A DNA stretch of 64,000 nt from an uncultured beta proteobacterium (lineage in GTDB: Bacteria; Pseudomonadota; Gammaproteobacteria; Burkholderiales; Burkholderiaceae_C), in assembly GCA_903845935.1 (NCBI GenBank), contig CAIMZI010000091.1, positions 62,001 to 126,000 on the forward strand, read 5' to 3'. The translations under genes were made by a program, and so were the position numbers. The notes beneath the pieces are model-generated. The model made no database searches. It was not told where the DNA came from and worked only from the letters and a program-made list of their open reading frames with translations. Shown here piece by piece: positions 34,088-43,175 of the stretch (position 1 is its first letter; every line of letters begins with the position of its first letter).

Positions 34088-34333
34088 ATGCCCGCCACCG
34101 AAATTGAAGTCACCTCCGCCGGCATGGTTGCTGGCAAGGAATTGCTGCTGCCCAGCGGCAAGCAGGGCAGCACCCTGCCCCATGTGCAGGACTGGGTGAC
34201 GGCCAGACTCAAGGCCAAATCGCCTGTCAAGGACGTCAGCAACCAGGTGCTGGTCAAGGGCATCAAGCAGTGGGCGGTGTATGAAGAAAAGGTCGGCGCG
34301 CGCACCAAGCGCACGGTATTCAAAATTACCTAG
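34088..34333 (+). CDS. Small basic protein of unknown function
   Basis: An 81-residue, lysine-rich soluble protein (MPATEIEVTSAGMV ... KVGARTKRTVFKIT) without signal or membrane segment. I do not recognise a family. It lies 10 bases downstream of lplT on the same strand with matching codon bias, so it is probably a real co-transcribed gene. Confidence 0.6.
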   Translation: MPATEIEVTSAGMVAGKELLLPSGKQGSTLPHVQDWVTARLKAKSPVKDVSNQVLVKGIKQWAVYEEKVGARTKRTVFKIT

Positions 34334-34413
34334 GCGACTGCCTGATGCAGGCCGGATGCATCCCGCTTACACTGCCAACATAACGTTCAGGTACCAGGGA
34401 GTGTTCCGTCGCC

Positions 34414-35652
34414 ATGCAAGAATTCATATTTGAGTTAAAGCCGGACCGCAGCAGTGAGTTGCCCTGGGCCGGAGTCGTCAATGCAAGCTCACTGGACGCC
34501 CAGCGTCTGAAGCTCTTGGTAGACGCCTCGTTGGCGCTCAGCGAGGTGCGCGATTTCGAGCAGCTGCTGAACTTGATTGCCAAGACTGGCGTCGAAATGG
34601 CGAATTGCGAAGGCTGTTCCATTTACGGGGTAGAGGGTGAGAACCTGCGCTTTCTGGCGTCGACCAATCTGGTGCTGGACCAGCGCGCCGGCCACCGGGC
34701 CAGGCTGGTGGACGGTCTGCGTGACTTCCTGATTCCCATCACCTCCAACTCCATCGCTGGCTTTGTTGCCAAGTCCGGTAGAGCCATGAATATCCCAAAC
34801 GTCTATGAGCTGGACCCGTCCCTGCCATTCGCCTTCAATGCCAGCCTGGACCAGCGTCACCAATACCGCTCGCAATCGATGCTGACCTTGCCGATGTGCG
34901 ACACCCGCGGCTATGTCCTGGGGGTGATGCAGTTCATCAACCACCACAACCGCGAGACTTCGGCGATAGCGGCCTTTTCGGAGCTGGACACCATGTACCT
35001 GACGGCACTGGCCAACCAGGTGGGCGTACTGCTGCGCAACGCACGCATGAACGATCAGCTGCGCGAATCGCGCGTGGAAGCGGTCAAGAAGTTTGTGATT
35101 GCCTCGGAGTTCACCGACAAGGACACCGGGCTGCACATCGAGCGCATGGGCCGCTATAGCGCGCTGTTTTGCGAACTGCTGGGCTTGGGCAGCGCCTATG
35201 CCGAAGACGTGCGACTGGCCGCCATGCTGCACGACGTTGGCAAGATCACCACCCCCGATGCCATTCTGAAAAAGCCCGGATCTCTCACCGCGCCCGAAAT
35301 GCAGGTCATGCGCCAGCATGCCCTCAATGGCTACGACATCCTGCGCGACTCTCAATCACCGCTGTTGCAACTGGGCGCCACGGTCGCAGGTTCACACCAC
35401 GAAAAATGGGATGGCAGTGGCTACCCGCATGGCCTGGCAGGTGAAGCGGTGCCGATCGTGGGGCGGATTGTGGCGCTGGCCGATGTCTACGACGCCTTGT
35501 CATCCAAGCGCTGCTACAAGGAGCCCTGGTCCATGGACGACGTCATTTCACACGTGTCGCAACTGGGTGGCACGCAGTTTGACCCAACGCTGATCACGCT
35601 CTTTATGGACAACTTGCCGCGCTTCACTGAAGTGCGCCACGACTTCCACTAG
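34414..35652 (+). CDS. GAF-HD-GYP c-di-GMP phosphodiesterase
   Basis: A 412-residue cytoplasmic protein with a GAF domain (about 30-190) and a complete HD-GYP domain (about 215-400). Motifs are HDVGKITTPDAILKKPG, a conserved H in QHALNGYDIL, SHHEKWDGSGYPHGLAGE (the GYP box) and VALADVYDALSSKR. It should hydrolyse c-di-GMP to GMP in response to a ligand bound by GAF. A GGGAG site lies about 11 bases before the ATG. It is followed after 114 bases by a FliA-like sigma gene on the same strand. Confidence 0.94.
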   Translation: MQEFIFELKPDRSSELPWAGVVNASSLDAQRLKLLVDASLALSEVRDFEQLLNLIAKTGVEMANCEGCSIYGVEGENLRFLASTNLVLDQRAGHRARLVDGLRDFLIPITSNSIAGFVAKSGRAMNIPNVYELDPSLPFAFNASLDQRHQYRSQSMLTLPMCDTRGYVLGVMQFINHHNRETSAIAAFSELDTMYLTALANQVGVLLRNARMNDQLRESRVEAVKKFVIASEFTDKDTGLHIERMGRYSALFCELLGLGSAYAEDVRLAAMLHDVGKITTPDAILKKPGSLTAPEMQVMRQHALNGYDILRDSQSPLLQLGATVAGSHHEKWDGSGYPHGLAGEAVPIVGRIVALADVYDALSSKRCYKEPWSMDDVISHVSQLGGTQFDPTLITLFMDNLPRFTEVRHDFH

Positions 35653-35766
35653 AGACCATTGAGTGCAGTGGCTGCGCAGACCGCCACGCAAAAGACATTC
35701 ATGCGGATCAAAATAAAGTCGATATAGGGGATACAGCACATCGCTTGCCGCGCCAAACGCAAACCC

Positions 35767-36534
35767 ATGTCCACATTGACCGATCAGGAAATCCTGCAAC
35801 AAGTCCAGCTGCATACGCCGCTGGTCGAGACGCTTGCCCGCCATCTGGTGCGCAGATTGCCCGCCAGCGTGGACTGCGCCGACCTGATTCAGGATGGACA
35901 GGTGGCGCTCATCAACGCCATTCTTTGCAGCTCCAAAAAGCTGGCTGCGGCCCATTTCAAGAACTATGTCGCCCTGCGCGTGCAGGGCGCGATGCTCGAC
36001 GGGCTGCGTGTGTTGGACCATGGCTCACGCCAGTTGCGCAAGTGCATGCGTGCAGTGGAGCTGGTGATCCAGCGCCTGGGCCATCAGCTGGGGCGTACAC
36101 CGCTGGAAACGGAAGTGGCTGCAGCACTGAACTTGCCACTCAAAAAATACCAGGGCCTGCTGCAGGAGGCATCGGACTACACCCTGATTTCGCTGGACGA
36201 CATTGTCTCGCTGGACCCGACACTGAAGTTTTTTGACAGCGAAACCGATTCAGATCCCCTGGTCGTACTCGAGCGCTCCGAGCTCAAGCTGTCCCTGGCC
36301 CAGGCCCTGGCCAAGCTGCCGCGGCAAAGCAGCGCCGTGCTGCACTGCTACTATGTGGAAGATTTAAAAATGCACCAGATCGGCAAGAAGCTGCTGATCA
36401 CCGAAGCCCGCGTCAGCCAAATCCATTCCCAGGCCATAGCCGAATTGCGGGCCAAAATGAGCGATGACTGCGGCGCCATGCCGGCACTCAAGCCCAGGCG
36501 TTCGGTGCGCACTGCGGCAGCAACCAACCTTTGA
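35767..36534 (+). CDS. FliA-like sigma-28 family RNA polymerase sigma factor
   Basis: A 255-residue group 3 sigma factor. Region 2 begins LARHLVRRLPASVDCADLIQDGQVALINAI and has FKNYVALRVQGAMLDGLRVLDH. Region 3 has LGRTPLETEVAAALNL, and region 4 has LPRQSSAVLHCYYVEDLKMHQIGKKLLITEARVSQIHSQAI. This matches FliA organisation, but several family-typical residues look altered (for example SSKKLAAAHFKNYV instead of F-x-T-YA). No flagellar gene is nearby. No clear ribosome-binding site precedes the ATG. It may be a diverged or duplicate sigma-28. Confidence 0.82.
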   Translation: MSTLTDQEILQQVQLHTPLVETLARHLVRRLPASVDCADLIQDGQVALINAILCSSKKLAAAHFKNYVALRVQGAMLDGLRVLDHGSRQLRKCMRAVELVIQRLGHQLGRTPLETEVAAALNLPLKKYQGLLQEASDYTLISLDDIVSLDPTLKFFDSETDSDPLVVLERSELKLSLAQALAKLPRQSSAVLHCYYVEDLKMHQIGKKLLITEARVSQIHSQAIAELRAKMSDDCGAMPALKPRRSVRTAAATNL

Positions 36535-36547
36535 AAGGGATCCTAGC

Positions 36548-39046
36548 GTGACGGGTTTAAGCAGTTCCCAGGCACAGGCCTTACTGCAACAGCATGGCCC
36601 GAACCGATTGCAAAAGGCCACGCAACAGGCCTTGGCGTTGCAGTTTCTGGCGCATTTTCGCAATCCCTTGGTCATCGTTTTGCTGGCAGCCAGTGCGCTG
36701 TCGGCACTCACCGGGGACGCCAGCGGCGCGCTGATCATTGCAGTCATTGTGGGATTAAGCGTGACGCTGGACTTTGTCCAGGCCCATCGCGCCGACCAGA
36801 TCGCGTCCAAACTGGCGCTGCAGGTGGCGGTGACGGCCAGTGTGTTGCGCGACGACGTGGCGCGTGAAGTCCCGGTCGCCGAGTTGGTTCCCGGCGACGT
36901 GGTGGTGCTGTGCGCCGGCAATCTGGTGCCCGCCGACGCCCGCCTGCTGGAGGCCAGGGACTTTTTCGTCAACCAGGCGCAGCTCACCGGCGAGCCCTTT
37001 CCCATCGAGAAAAAATGTGCGGCAGACGGGCCTTATGGTGGCGAAGCGCAGGCCGCCTGGGACCTGGACGCCAGCGACTGCATTTACCTGGGCAGCTCGG
37101 TGATCAGTGGCTCGGCCAAGGCGCTGATTGGCCGCACTGGCAGCGCCACGGCACTAGGCCAGATTGCGGTGGACCTGAACAAGGCCGCGCCGGCCACCGC
37201 GTTTGAGGTGGGCACGCGCCAGTTTGGCATGTTGATCATGCGCCTCACCCTGCTGCTGGTGTTGTTTGTGCTGTTGGTAAATGTGGCGCTGCACCGGCCG
37301 CTCTTGGAGTCCTTTTTGTTTGCTGTGGCACTGGCCGTTGGCCTGACGCCCGAGTTGCTGCCCATGGTGGTGTCGGTCACGCTGACCAAGGGTGCCATGC
37401 GCATGGCGGCGCTCAAGGTCATCGTCAAACGGCCCTCCGCGATTCAGGACATGGGCGCCATGGATGTGCTGTGCACCGACAAGACCGGCACCCTGACCGA
37501 GGCGCGTATCCGCCTGGAGCGTCACCTGGACGCGCAGGGCCAACCCTCAGCGCGGCTGCTGCAACTGGCCTACCTCAACAGCTATTTTGAGAGCGGCCTC
37601 AAAAGCCCGCTGGACGACGCCATCCTGCAGCACACCGAAGTCGATACCCGCGGCTGGACCAAGATCGACGAGGTGCCGTTTGACTTTGAGCGCCGGCGTG
37701 TCTCGGTGTTGCTGGAGACGGCTACAGGTAGCACTGTCGGCAGGCAGTTGGTGGTCAAGGGCGCGCCCGAAGACATATTGGCGCTGTGCACCCATTACGA
37801 AGCAGCCGACGGGCAGACTGCCTGGTTGGACGACGCCGCACGCAAGCGCATCGACGCGCTCTTTAACGGTCTGGGCGAAGACGGCTTTCGGGTGCTGGGC
37901 GTGGCCTGGCGCGCGGAGTCTGCGGCGATGCAGCACGCTGTGGTGTCGGATGAATCCGAGCTAGTATTTGCCGGCTTTGCCGCCTTTCTGGACCCACCCA
38001 AGGCCAGTGCCGCGCTTGCCCTGCAGGCGCTTGGCGCAAGCAACGTGGCGGTCAAGATTGTCACTGGCGACAACGAGCGCGTCACGCGCCATGTCTGCGA
38101 ACAACTTGGCGTGGCGATCGAAGGCCTGCTGACCGGCACCGAGATTGCCGCCATGAACGACGACGCCCTGCGTGCCAGAGTGGAGGGCGTCAACCTCTTT
38201 TGCCGCGTCAACCCTTCACAAAAAAATCGCGTCATCCTGGCGCTCAAGGCCCGCGGCCATGTGGTGGGCTATCTGGGTGATGGCATCAACGACGCTCCCT
38301 CGCTGCACACCGCCGATGTCGGCATCTCGGTGGAGGGTGCGGTGGACGTGGCCAAACAGGCCGCAGCCATGATCCTGCTGGAGCACGATTTGATGGTGCT
38401 GCACCATGGCATCCTGGAAGGCCGACGCACCTTTGGCAATGTGATGAAGTACATCATGATGGCCACCAGCTCCAACTTCGGCAATATGTTCAGCATGGCG
38501 GCGGCCACCGTATTCCTGCCTTTTTTGCCCATGCTGCCGCTGCAAATTCTGCTCAACAACCTGATGTACGACGTCTCGGAAATTTCCTTGCCACTGGACG
38601 AGGTGGACGCAGAAGACCTGTCCCGGCCCAAGCGCTGGCACATGGGCTTTATTCGCAACTTCATGCTGGCCATTGGGCCCATCAGTTCGCTGTTTGACTT
38701 CCTGACCTTTTATCTGCTGATACACCTGATCCATGCCGACGAGGCGCTGTTCCACACCGGCTGGTTTGTCGAGTCGATTGCCACCCAGGTGCTGGTGATC
38801 TTTGTCATCCGTACCAGGCGCAACCCGCTGCGCAGCCGCCCGAACCGCTGGTTGGTGCTGAGTTCGCTGGGCGTGGTGGCCTGCGCTATTGCCTTGCCGT
38901 TTACGCCGCTGGCACCGTATCTGGGCTTCGTGCCACTTCCACTCGGGTATTTCGCTTTGCTAGCGGTTTTGCTGGCCACCTACCTGGTGATGGTGGAAGG
39001 CGCAAAGCAGTGGTTTTACCGCTGGCTGCTGCCGCGCACCCTGTGA
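36548..39046 (+). CDS. mgtA: P-type ATPase of the magnesium-importing (MgtA) type
   Basis: An 832-residue cation-transport ATPase with an N-terminal cation ATPase domain (about 1-50), the actuator motif LTGEPFPIEKK and the phosphorylation motif CTDKTGTLT. It has the ATP-binding region with KGAPEDIL, the hinge GDGINDAPSLHTADVGISV and about ten membrane helices. The C-terminal NNLMYDVSEISLPLDEVD is characteristic of P3B MgtA/MgtB ATPases. The GTG at 36548 is the likely start (AAGGG about 9 bases upstream), 13 bases after the sigma gene; the upstream open frame overlaps that gene and lacks similarity. No Mg-sensing leader can fit in the 13-base gap, so it may be co-transcribed with the sigma gene. 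Confidence 0.9.
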   Translation: MTGLSSSQAQALLQQHGPNRLQKATQQALALQFLAHFRNPLVIVLLAASALSALTGDASGALIIAVIVGLSVTLDFVQAHRADQIASKLALQVAVTASVLRDDVAREVPVAELVPGDVVVLCAGNLVPADARLLEARDFFVNQAQLTGEPFPIEKKCAADGPYGGEAQAAWDLDASDCIYLGSSVISGSAKALIGRTGSATALGQIAVDLNKAAPATAFEVGTRQFGMLIMRLTLLLVLFVLLVNVALHRPLLESFLFAVALAVGLTPELLPMVVSVTLTKGAMRMAALKVIVKRPSAIQDMGAMDVLCTDKTGTLTEARIRLERHLDAQGQPSARLLQLAYLNSYFESGLKSPLDDAILQHTEVDTRGWTKIDEVPFDFERRRVSVLLETATGSTVGRQLVVKGAPEDILALCTHYEAADGQTAWLDDAARKRIDALFNGLGEDGFRVLGVAWRAESAAMQHAVVSDESELVFAGFAAFLDPPKASAALALQALGASNVAVKIVTGDNERVTRHVCEQLGVAIEGLLTGTEIAAMNDDALRARVEGVNLFCRVNPSQKNRVILALKARGHVVGYLGDGINDAPSLHTADVGISVEGAVDVAKQAAAMILLEHDLMVLHHGILEGRRTFGNVMKYIMMATSSNFGNMFSMAAATVFLPFLPMLPLQILLNNLMYDVSEISLPLDEVDAEDLSRPKRWHMGFIRNFMLAIGPISSLFDFLTFYLLIHLIHADEALFHTGWFVESIATQVLVIFVIRTRRNPLRSRPNRWLVLSSLGVVACAIALPFTPLAPYLGFVPLPLGYFALLAVLLATYLVMVEGAKQWFYRWLLPRTL

Positions 39047-39226
39047 CAAGGCATTCGGGAATTTCGTGCCGACTGCCAACCGAACGGCAACAGACAGCAG
39101 GCCCCGAGACATTAGTTTGGCGATAGGGCAGATGGTGGTGCCATTCGCGTCCAAGGCGCCCCGACCAGCTTTACGGCGAGTTTGGCCCCGCGTTCATTTG
39201 GTGGAGTACGCTAGCGTTGACGCCTA
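39047..39226. other. 180-base gap without a recognisable gene
   Basis: Short open frames exist on both strands (for example 39066 on the plus strand) but have no recognisable similarity and no ribosome-binding site. Base composition is less GC-rich than in the flanking mgtA gene. It may be the edge of an accessory segment; no transposase or inverted repeat was identified. Confidence 0.4.
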
Positions 39227-39685
39227 TCAGCCGATATGGCTTGAGACCCACTGTTCAAGGCTGGCCGCAGGCATCGCTCCTGAAATGCGCGCAACTTCTT
39301 TGCCGGACTGAAAAATGGCAAGCGTCGGAATGCTGCGTATGCCGTATTGAGCGCCCAAGCCTTGTTCTTCGTCGGTATTCACTTTGATGAATCTGGCGCG
39401 GGAGTCCATTCGGGCGCTGACTTGGGCGAATGCTGGAGCCATTGCTTTGCAGGGGCCACACCATGGAGCCCAAAAATCGACAACGACCGGCACGTCATTC
39501 TTGGCGATTTGGGTAGTGAACGTGGCTTGATTTACCGACTGTGGCGGCGCGCCGAACAGTGGGAGGTGGCACTTGCCACAGTTGATTTCTATACCATCGC
39601 GCTTTGCGGGTATGCGGTTGACTGTATTGCATGCGGCGCAAGCATGATCAGAGCAAGCAACACTCTGCTCGCCCAACCCCAGCAA
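39227..39685 (-). CDS. trxC: Thioredoxin 2 (TrxC) with non-ATG start
   Basis: A 152-residue zinc-binding thioredoxin. The N-terminal zinc site C16-x2-C19 ... C36-x2-C39 (CAACNTVNRIP; INCGKC) is followed by a thioredoxin domain with W75-C76-G-P-C79 and IRSIPTLAIF. It reduces disulfides in the cytoplasm, and homologues are often OxyR-controlled. A TAG stop lies directly before the TTG at 39685 and no in-frame ATG precedes the zinc finger. The start must therefore be one of the TTG codons (39685 or three codons later); the N-terminus is about ten residues longer than usual. Confidence 0.88.
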   Translation of the reverse strand: MLGLGEQSVACSDHACAACNTVNRIPAKRDGIEINCGKCHLPLFGAPPQSVNQATFTTQIAKNDVPVVVDFWAPWCGPCKAMAPAFAQVSARMDSRARFIKVNTDEEQGLGAQYGIRSIPTLAIFQSGKEVARISGAMPAASLEQWVSSHIG

Positions 39686-39842
39686 CTAGGGACTAGCCGA
39701 TTCTCCAAGGACGGGTATGTTCTCGGCACTGAGCCCAACGAGTGATTGGCTAAATAAGGCCATCAACATGGCATTGGTCGCGGTGCCCGCGGACGTAGCG
39801 GAGCGTGCCCGCCATCGACCACGGCATCCGGTCGCATGGAGA

Positions 39843-41432
39843 CTAAGCCGCTGGTTCTTTGGATTCCATGCATAGACGTATACAGTCACGCCCCTCGCTT
39901 TTCGCACGGTACATCGCTTGATCTGCGCACTTGGTAAGCGAAATCGTGTCGGTGCCGTCTTGCGGATAGATGGCCACGCCCATGCTGCAAGACACGGTCA
40001 ACTCGCGCCCTTCCAAACGAATAGGCATCCGAACCGATGCGCGAACCGTCTCGGCCAGGTTCAAAATGGCGTCTGAAGTGCCGAGCCCAGAGAGCAACAT
40101 GACGAATTCATCGCCGCCAATACGGCCAACCGTGTCCTCTGCTCGGATACAACTTTGCAAACGCATTGCCACCTGCTGCAAAACCTGATCACCGATGGCG
40201 TGTCCGAAGTTGTCGTTGATGGGCTTAAAGTTATCGAGGTCCAAAAAGGCCATGGCGAAGCGACCATCATGGCGCTGCGCACGTGCCAGCTCGCGGCTCA
40301 ACCGGTCTGAAAACAATGCGCGATTGGGTAAACCCGTCAAAGCATCATGCTGCGCCACATGGCGCAACTGCTCTGTCATGCTTTCGGCCAATCGCACTGC
40401 GTGGGCTCGGCCATGGATGGTCAGCCACACCAGCAAGGTCAGCAAGATACTCAGCACGACTCCAGTCTGGGCGGTTTGCGTCGCCACTCCACCACCATAA
40501 CGATCTTCAAACGCCGCCAAGGTACTCAGGGAAAGCGTCCAGTTATGACCTGCGACGACCAAGTACTCATTGGCGCTTGCTGCGGGTTGGCCTCCAAGCC
40601 AGTCGCGCTCACTCGCACGGTACAGCAGAGAAGACTCCGTGGCGTCCGTGCCATCGTAGAGCGCAAGCTGTAGGCCGTCAGGCTGGCTCCCATACAAACT
40701 GGCCATGAAGTCGTTCACATGAAAGGACGCATAGACCCATCCGGTCAAATGGGCGCGCCGTTGCTGGTTGTTGATGTGGTCCTTTCCCTGCGCATAGATG
40801 GGCAGGTACATGACAAACCCGGGCGGTGCGTTCGGTGTTTCGCGGCTGACCATGAGTACCACCTTGCCAGAGATTGCCGTCATTCCCGAATCTCTTGCCT
40901 TTTCAAGGGCGAGCCGGCGAACCGGATCAATCCAAACGTCACCCCCAATCGAGGCACGATTGCGGCCCACATAGGGTTCGCGTTGAACGATGGGTGCATA
41001 GGCTTCACGCGCGGCAGCCGGTTCGATGGAATAGTTTCTCAAACCAGCAGCACGCATGCTGGCCAGGTGCGCCGTCAGTTGCTGTGATGGAACCCATTCC
41101 ACCAATCCCAGTGCCTGCACGCCTGAGAAATTGGCGTCGAGTTGCAATGACTCCACATAGTCTCGAAACGCCGCGCGATTATGAAAGGATGTGGTGGCAA
41201 AGAGCGACTGCACGCCACGCAGCATTTGCTCATAGCCTTGAACGCGCTGCTCTATCCGATTGACCGTTTCGCGCAATGCAAAGTCAAACTGTGAACGCAG
41301 TGCGTCGTGCGTAATTTGACGCTCGTGATTCCAGGCGAACCAGGTTACGCCAAGACCCATTGACAGGACGAGCCACGGCAACACAGCAAGGAGCGTGCGC
41401 AGTACCGGGCTAGTGAAGTGCAACCTAGCCAT
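39843..41432 (-). CDS. Membrane CHASE-GGDEF diguanylate cyclase
   Basis: A 529-residue protein with TM1 at about 11-33, a periplasmic CHASE domain (about 55-250, with GVQALGLVEWVP, YAPIVQREPYVGRNR and ALEKARDSGM) and TM2 at about 325-345. A GGDEF domain follows (about 360-520; DALTGLPNRALFSDRL). The active motif RIGGDEF is near residue 440 with an RAED inhibitory site five residues upstream. It should make c-di-GMP in response to a small periplasmic ligand. It starts 9 bases after a periplasmic binding protein gene, suggesting that protein feeds it a signal. Confidence 0.92.
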   Translation of the reverse strand: MARLHFTSPVLRTLLAVLPWLVLSMGLGVTWFAWNHERQITHDALRSQFDFALRETVNRIEQRVQGYEQMLRGVQSLFATTSFHNRAAFRDYVESLQLDANFSGVQALGLVEWVPSQQLTAHLASMRAAGLRNYSIEPAAAREAYAPIVQREPYVGRNRASIGGDVWIDPVRRLALEKARDSGMTAISGKVVLMVSRETPNAPPGFVMYLPIYAQGKDHINNQQRRAHLTGWVYASFHVNDFMASLYGSQPDGLQLALYDGTDATESSLLYRASERDWLGGQPAASANEYLVVAGHNWTLSLSTLAAFEDRYGGGVATQTAQTGVVLSILLTLLVWLTIHGRAHAVRLAESMTEQLRHVAQHDALTGLPNRALFSDRLSRELARAQRHDGRFAMAFLDLDNFKPINDNFGHAIGDQVLQQVAMRLQSCIRAEDTVGRIGGDEFVMLLSGLGTSDAILNLAETVRASVRMPIRLEGRELTVSCSMGVAIYPQDGTDTISLTKCADQAMYRAKSEGRDCIRLCMESKEPAA

Positions 41433-41441
41433 CAGGCGGTG

Positions 41442-42224
41442 TCAAAAGCTCACTAGCGCGTCGGCCAGCTCAGGCTTGAAATACTTCAGGAAGATGCGCC
41501 GCATAGAGCCGTCCGAGCGCATGGAATTGACAATGGAACGCCATTTATCCTGTTCGACGCCTGTTAAGGACTTTTTCGACATGATGAGTCCGTGGGGAAC
41601 AGAGGGGTCGCTGAATTCAATGATGGAACTCATGTCACGGATCTTTTTTTCTTCGAGTGCCGGAAAGTCAAAGGGTTCGATGATCATTCCTTGAATCCGG
41701 TTGGACAACAAGGTTTGGTACAGCGGTGCGAGCCCGCCAGCCTGGCTCACGCGGCCGGAGGCGTCCAGCTTGTCCACGAGCCGGTTGGCCGATTCGCTGT
41801 ACCGAAAACCGCGAATGACACCAAGCTGAAATTTGTCTTGCTTCTCAAAGTCAGCAAGTGTGCGGGCTTCTATATCCCGGCGCACGAGCAAATAGTACCT
41901 ATTGCTGAAATACCAGGCAAAGGAGGCAAACTTGTCGCGCTCCACATTGGTGATGCCGGAGAGGCTGAAATCGAGAGCGCCAGACTCTATCAATTGCCAA
42001 ATGCGAGCGCGCGGCATCAGAGTGACCGTGACCTTGCATCCGCTGCGGCGAATGATCTCCTCTGCCACATCCTTGTCTATCCCCGAATCGGTATCGGCCG
42101 AGTACAGCAGTCCGTGATCGTGCAAAGCCAGTGTGAAGGATCGTGAACAGTCGGGACCCGCTGCTGCGGCGATGCCTAGGTGACACAGAAAGATCGTCAG
42201 TGCTTTAATTATTTTACCAGTCAT
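41442..42224 (-). CDS. Periplasmic solute-binding protein (SBP family 3)
   Basis: A 260-residue protein with a signal peptide (about 1-21, ending GIAAAAG) and a family 3 binding-protein fold (SGIDKDVAEEIIRRSGCKV, IESGALDFSLSGITNVERDKFASF). No ABC permease or ATPase genes are adjacent, so transport is unlikely to be its main role. It directly precedes the CHASE-GGDEF gene and may present an amino-acid-like ligand to it. The ATG has GGAGG 6 bases upstream. Codon use looks less GC-biased than in flanking operons. Confidence 0.87.
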   Translation of the reverse strand: MTGKIIKALTIFLCHLGIAAAAGPDCSRSFTLALHDHGLLYSADTDSGIDKDVAEEIIRRSGCKVTVTLMPRARIWQLIESGALDFSLSGITNVERDKFASFAWYFSNRYYLLVRRDIEARTLADFEKQDKFQLGVIRGFRYSESANRLVDKLDASGRVSQAGGLAPLYQTLLSNRIQGMIIEPFDFPALEEKKIRDMSSIIEFSDPSVPHGLIMSKKSLTGVEQDKWRSIVNSMRSDGSMRRIFLKYFKPELADALVSF

Positions 42225-42470
42225 GCCGCCTCCACCAACGAATTTTTACGAGTGAACAAAACACAAAGTTTCCCATGACCTGCCCCATCGCGTATGCGGC
42301 ACCGCGTCGAACTCAGCGAAGGGGGTGTCCCCAGGAAGCGGACACAGCAGTACATTGGAGATGATAACCATGGCACAAGGCAGGTGAGTTAATTCTTCTA
42401 GATCGTTCAACACACCTCCTCTATCGCCATTCGTCTGACCCAAACTGCGCATAGTGCGCAGTCCTAGTCC
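42225..42470. other. 246-base gap without a convincing gene
   Basis: The region is AT-richer than its surroundings. A 68-codon open frame on the minus strand (42246-42452) has no recognisable similarity or ribosome-binding site. A perfect inverted repeat, ACTGCGCA at 42444-42451 and TGCGCAGT at 42455-42462, lies 9 bases beyond the stop of the downstream ABC ATPase gene. It may act as a terminator for that operon. Confidence 0.45.

Positions 42471-43167
<697 letters not shown>

Positions 43168-43175
<8 letters not shown>

Noticed and set aside
36464-36547. Upstream extension of the mgtA frame
   Set aside because: It lies within the sigma-factor gene in another frame and the translation has no P-type ATPase similarity; the GTG at 36548 has a ribosome-binding site.
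39066-39311. 81-codon open frame running from the gap into the end of trxC
   Set aside because: Overlaps the trxC C-terminus on the other strand and lacks any signature.
42246-42452. 68-codon open frame in the gap before the ABC exporter
   Set aside because: No ribosome-binding site and no recognisable similarity; could be an element remnant but there is no support.
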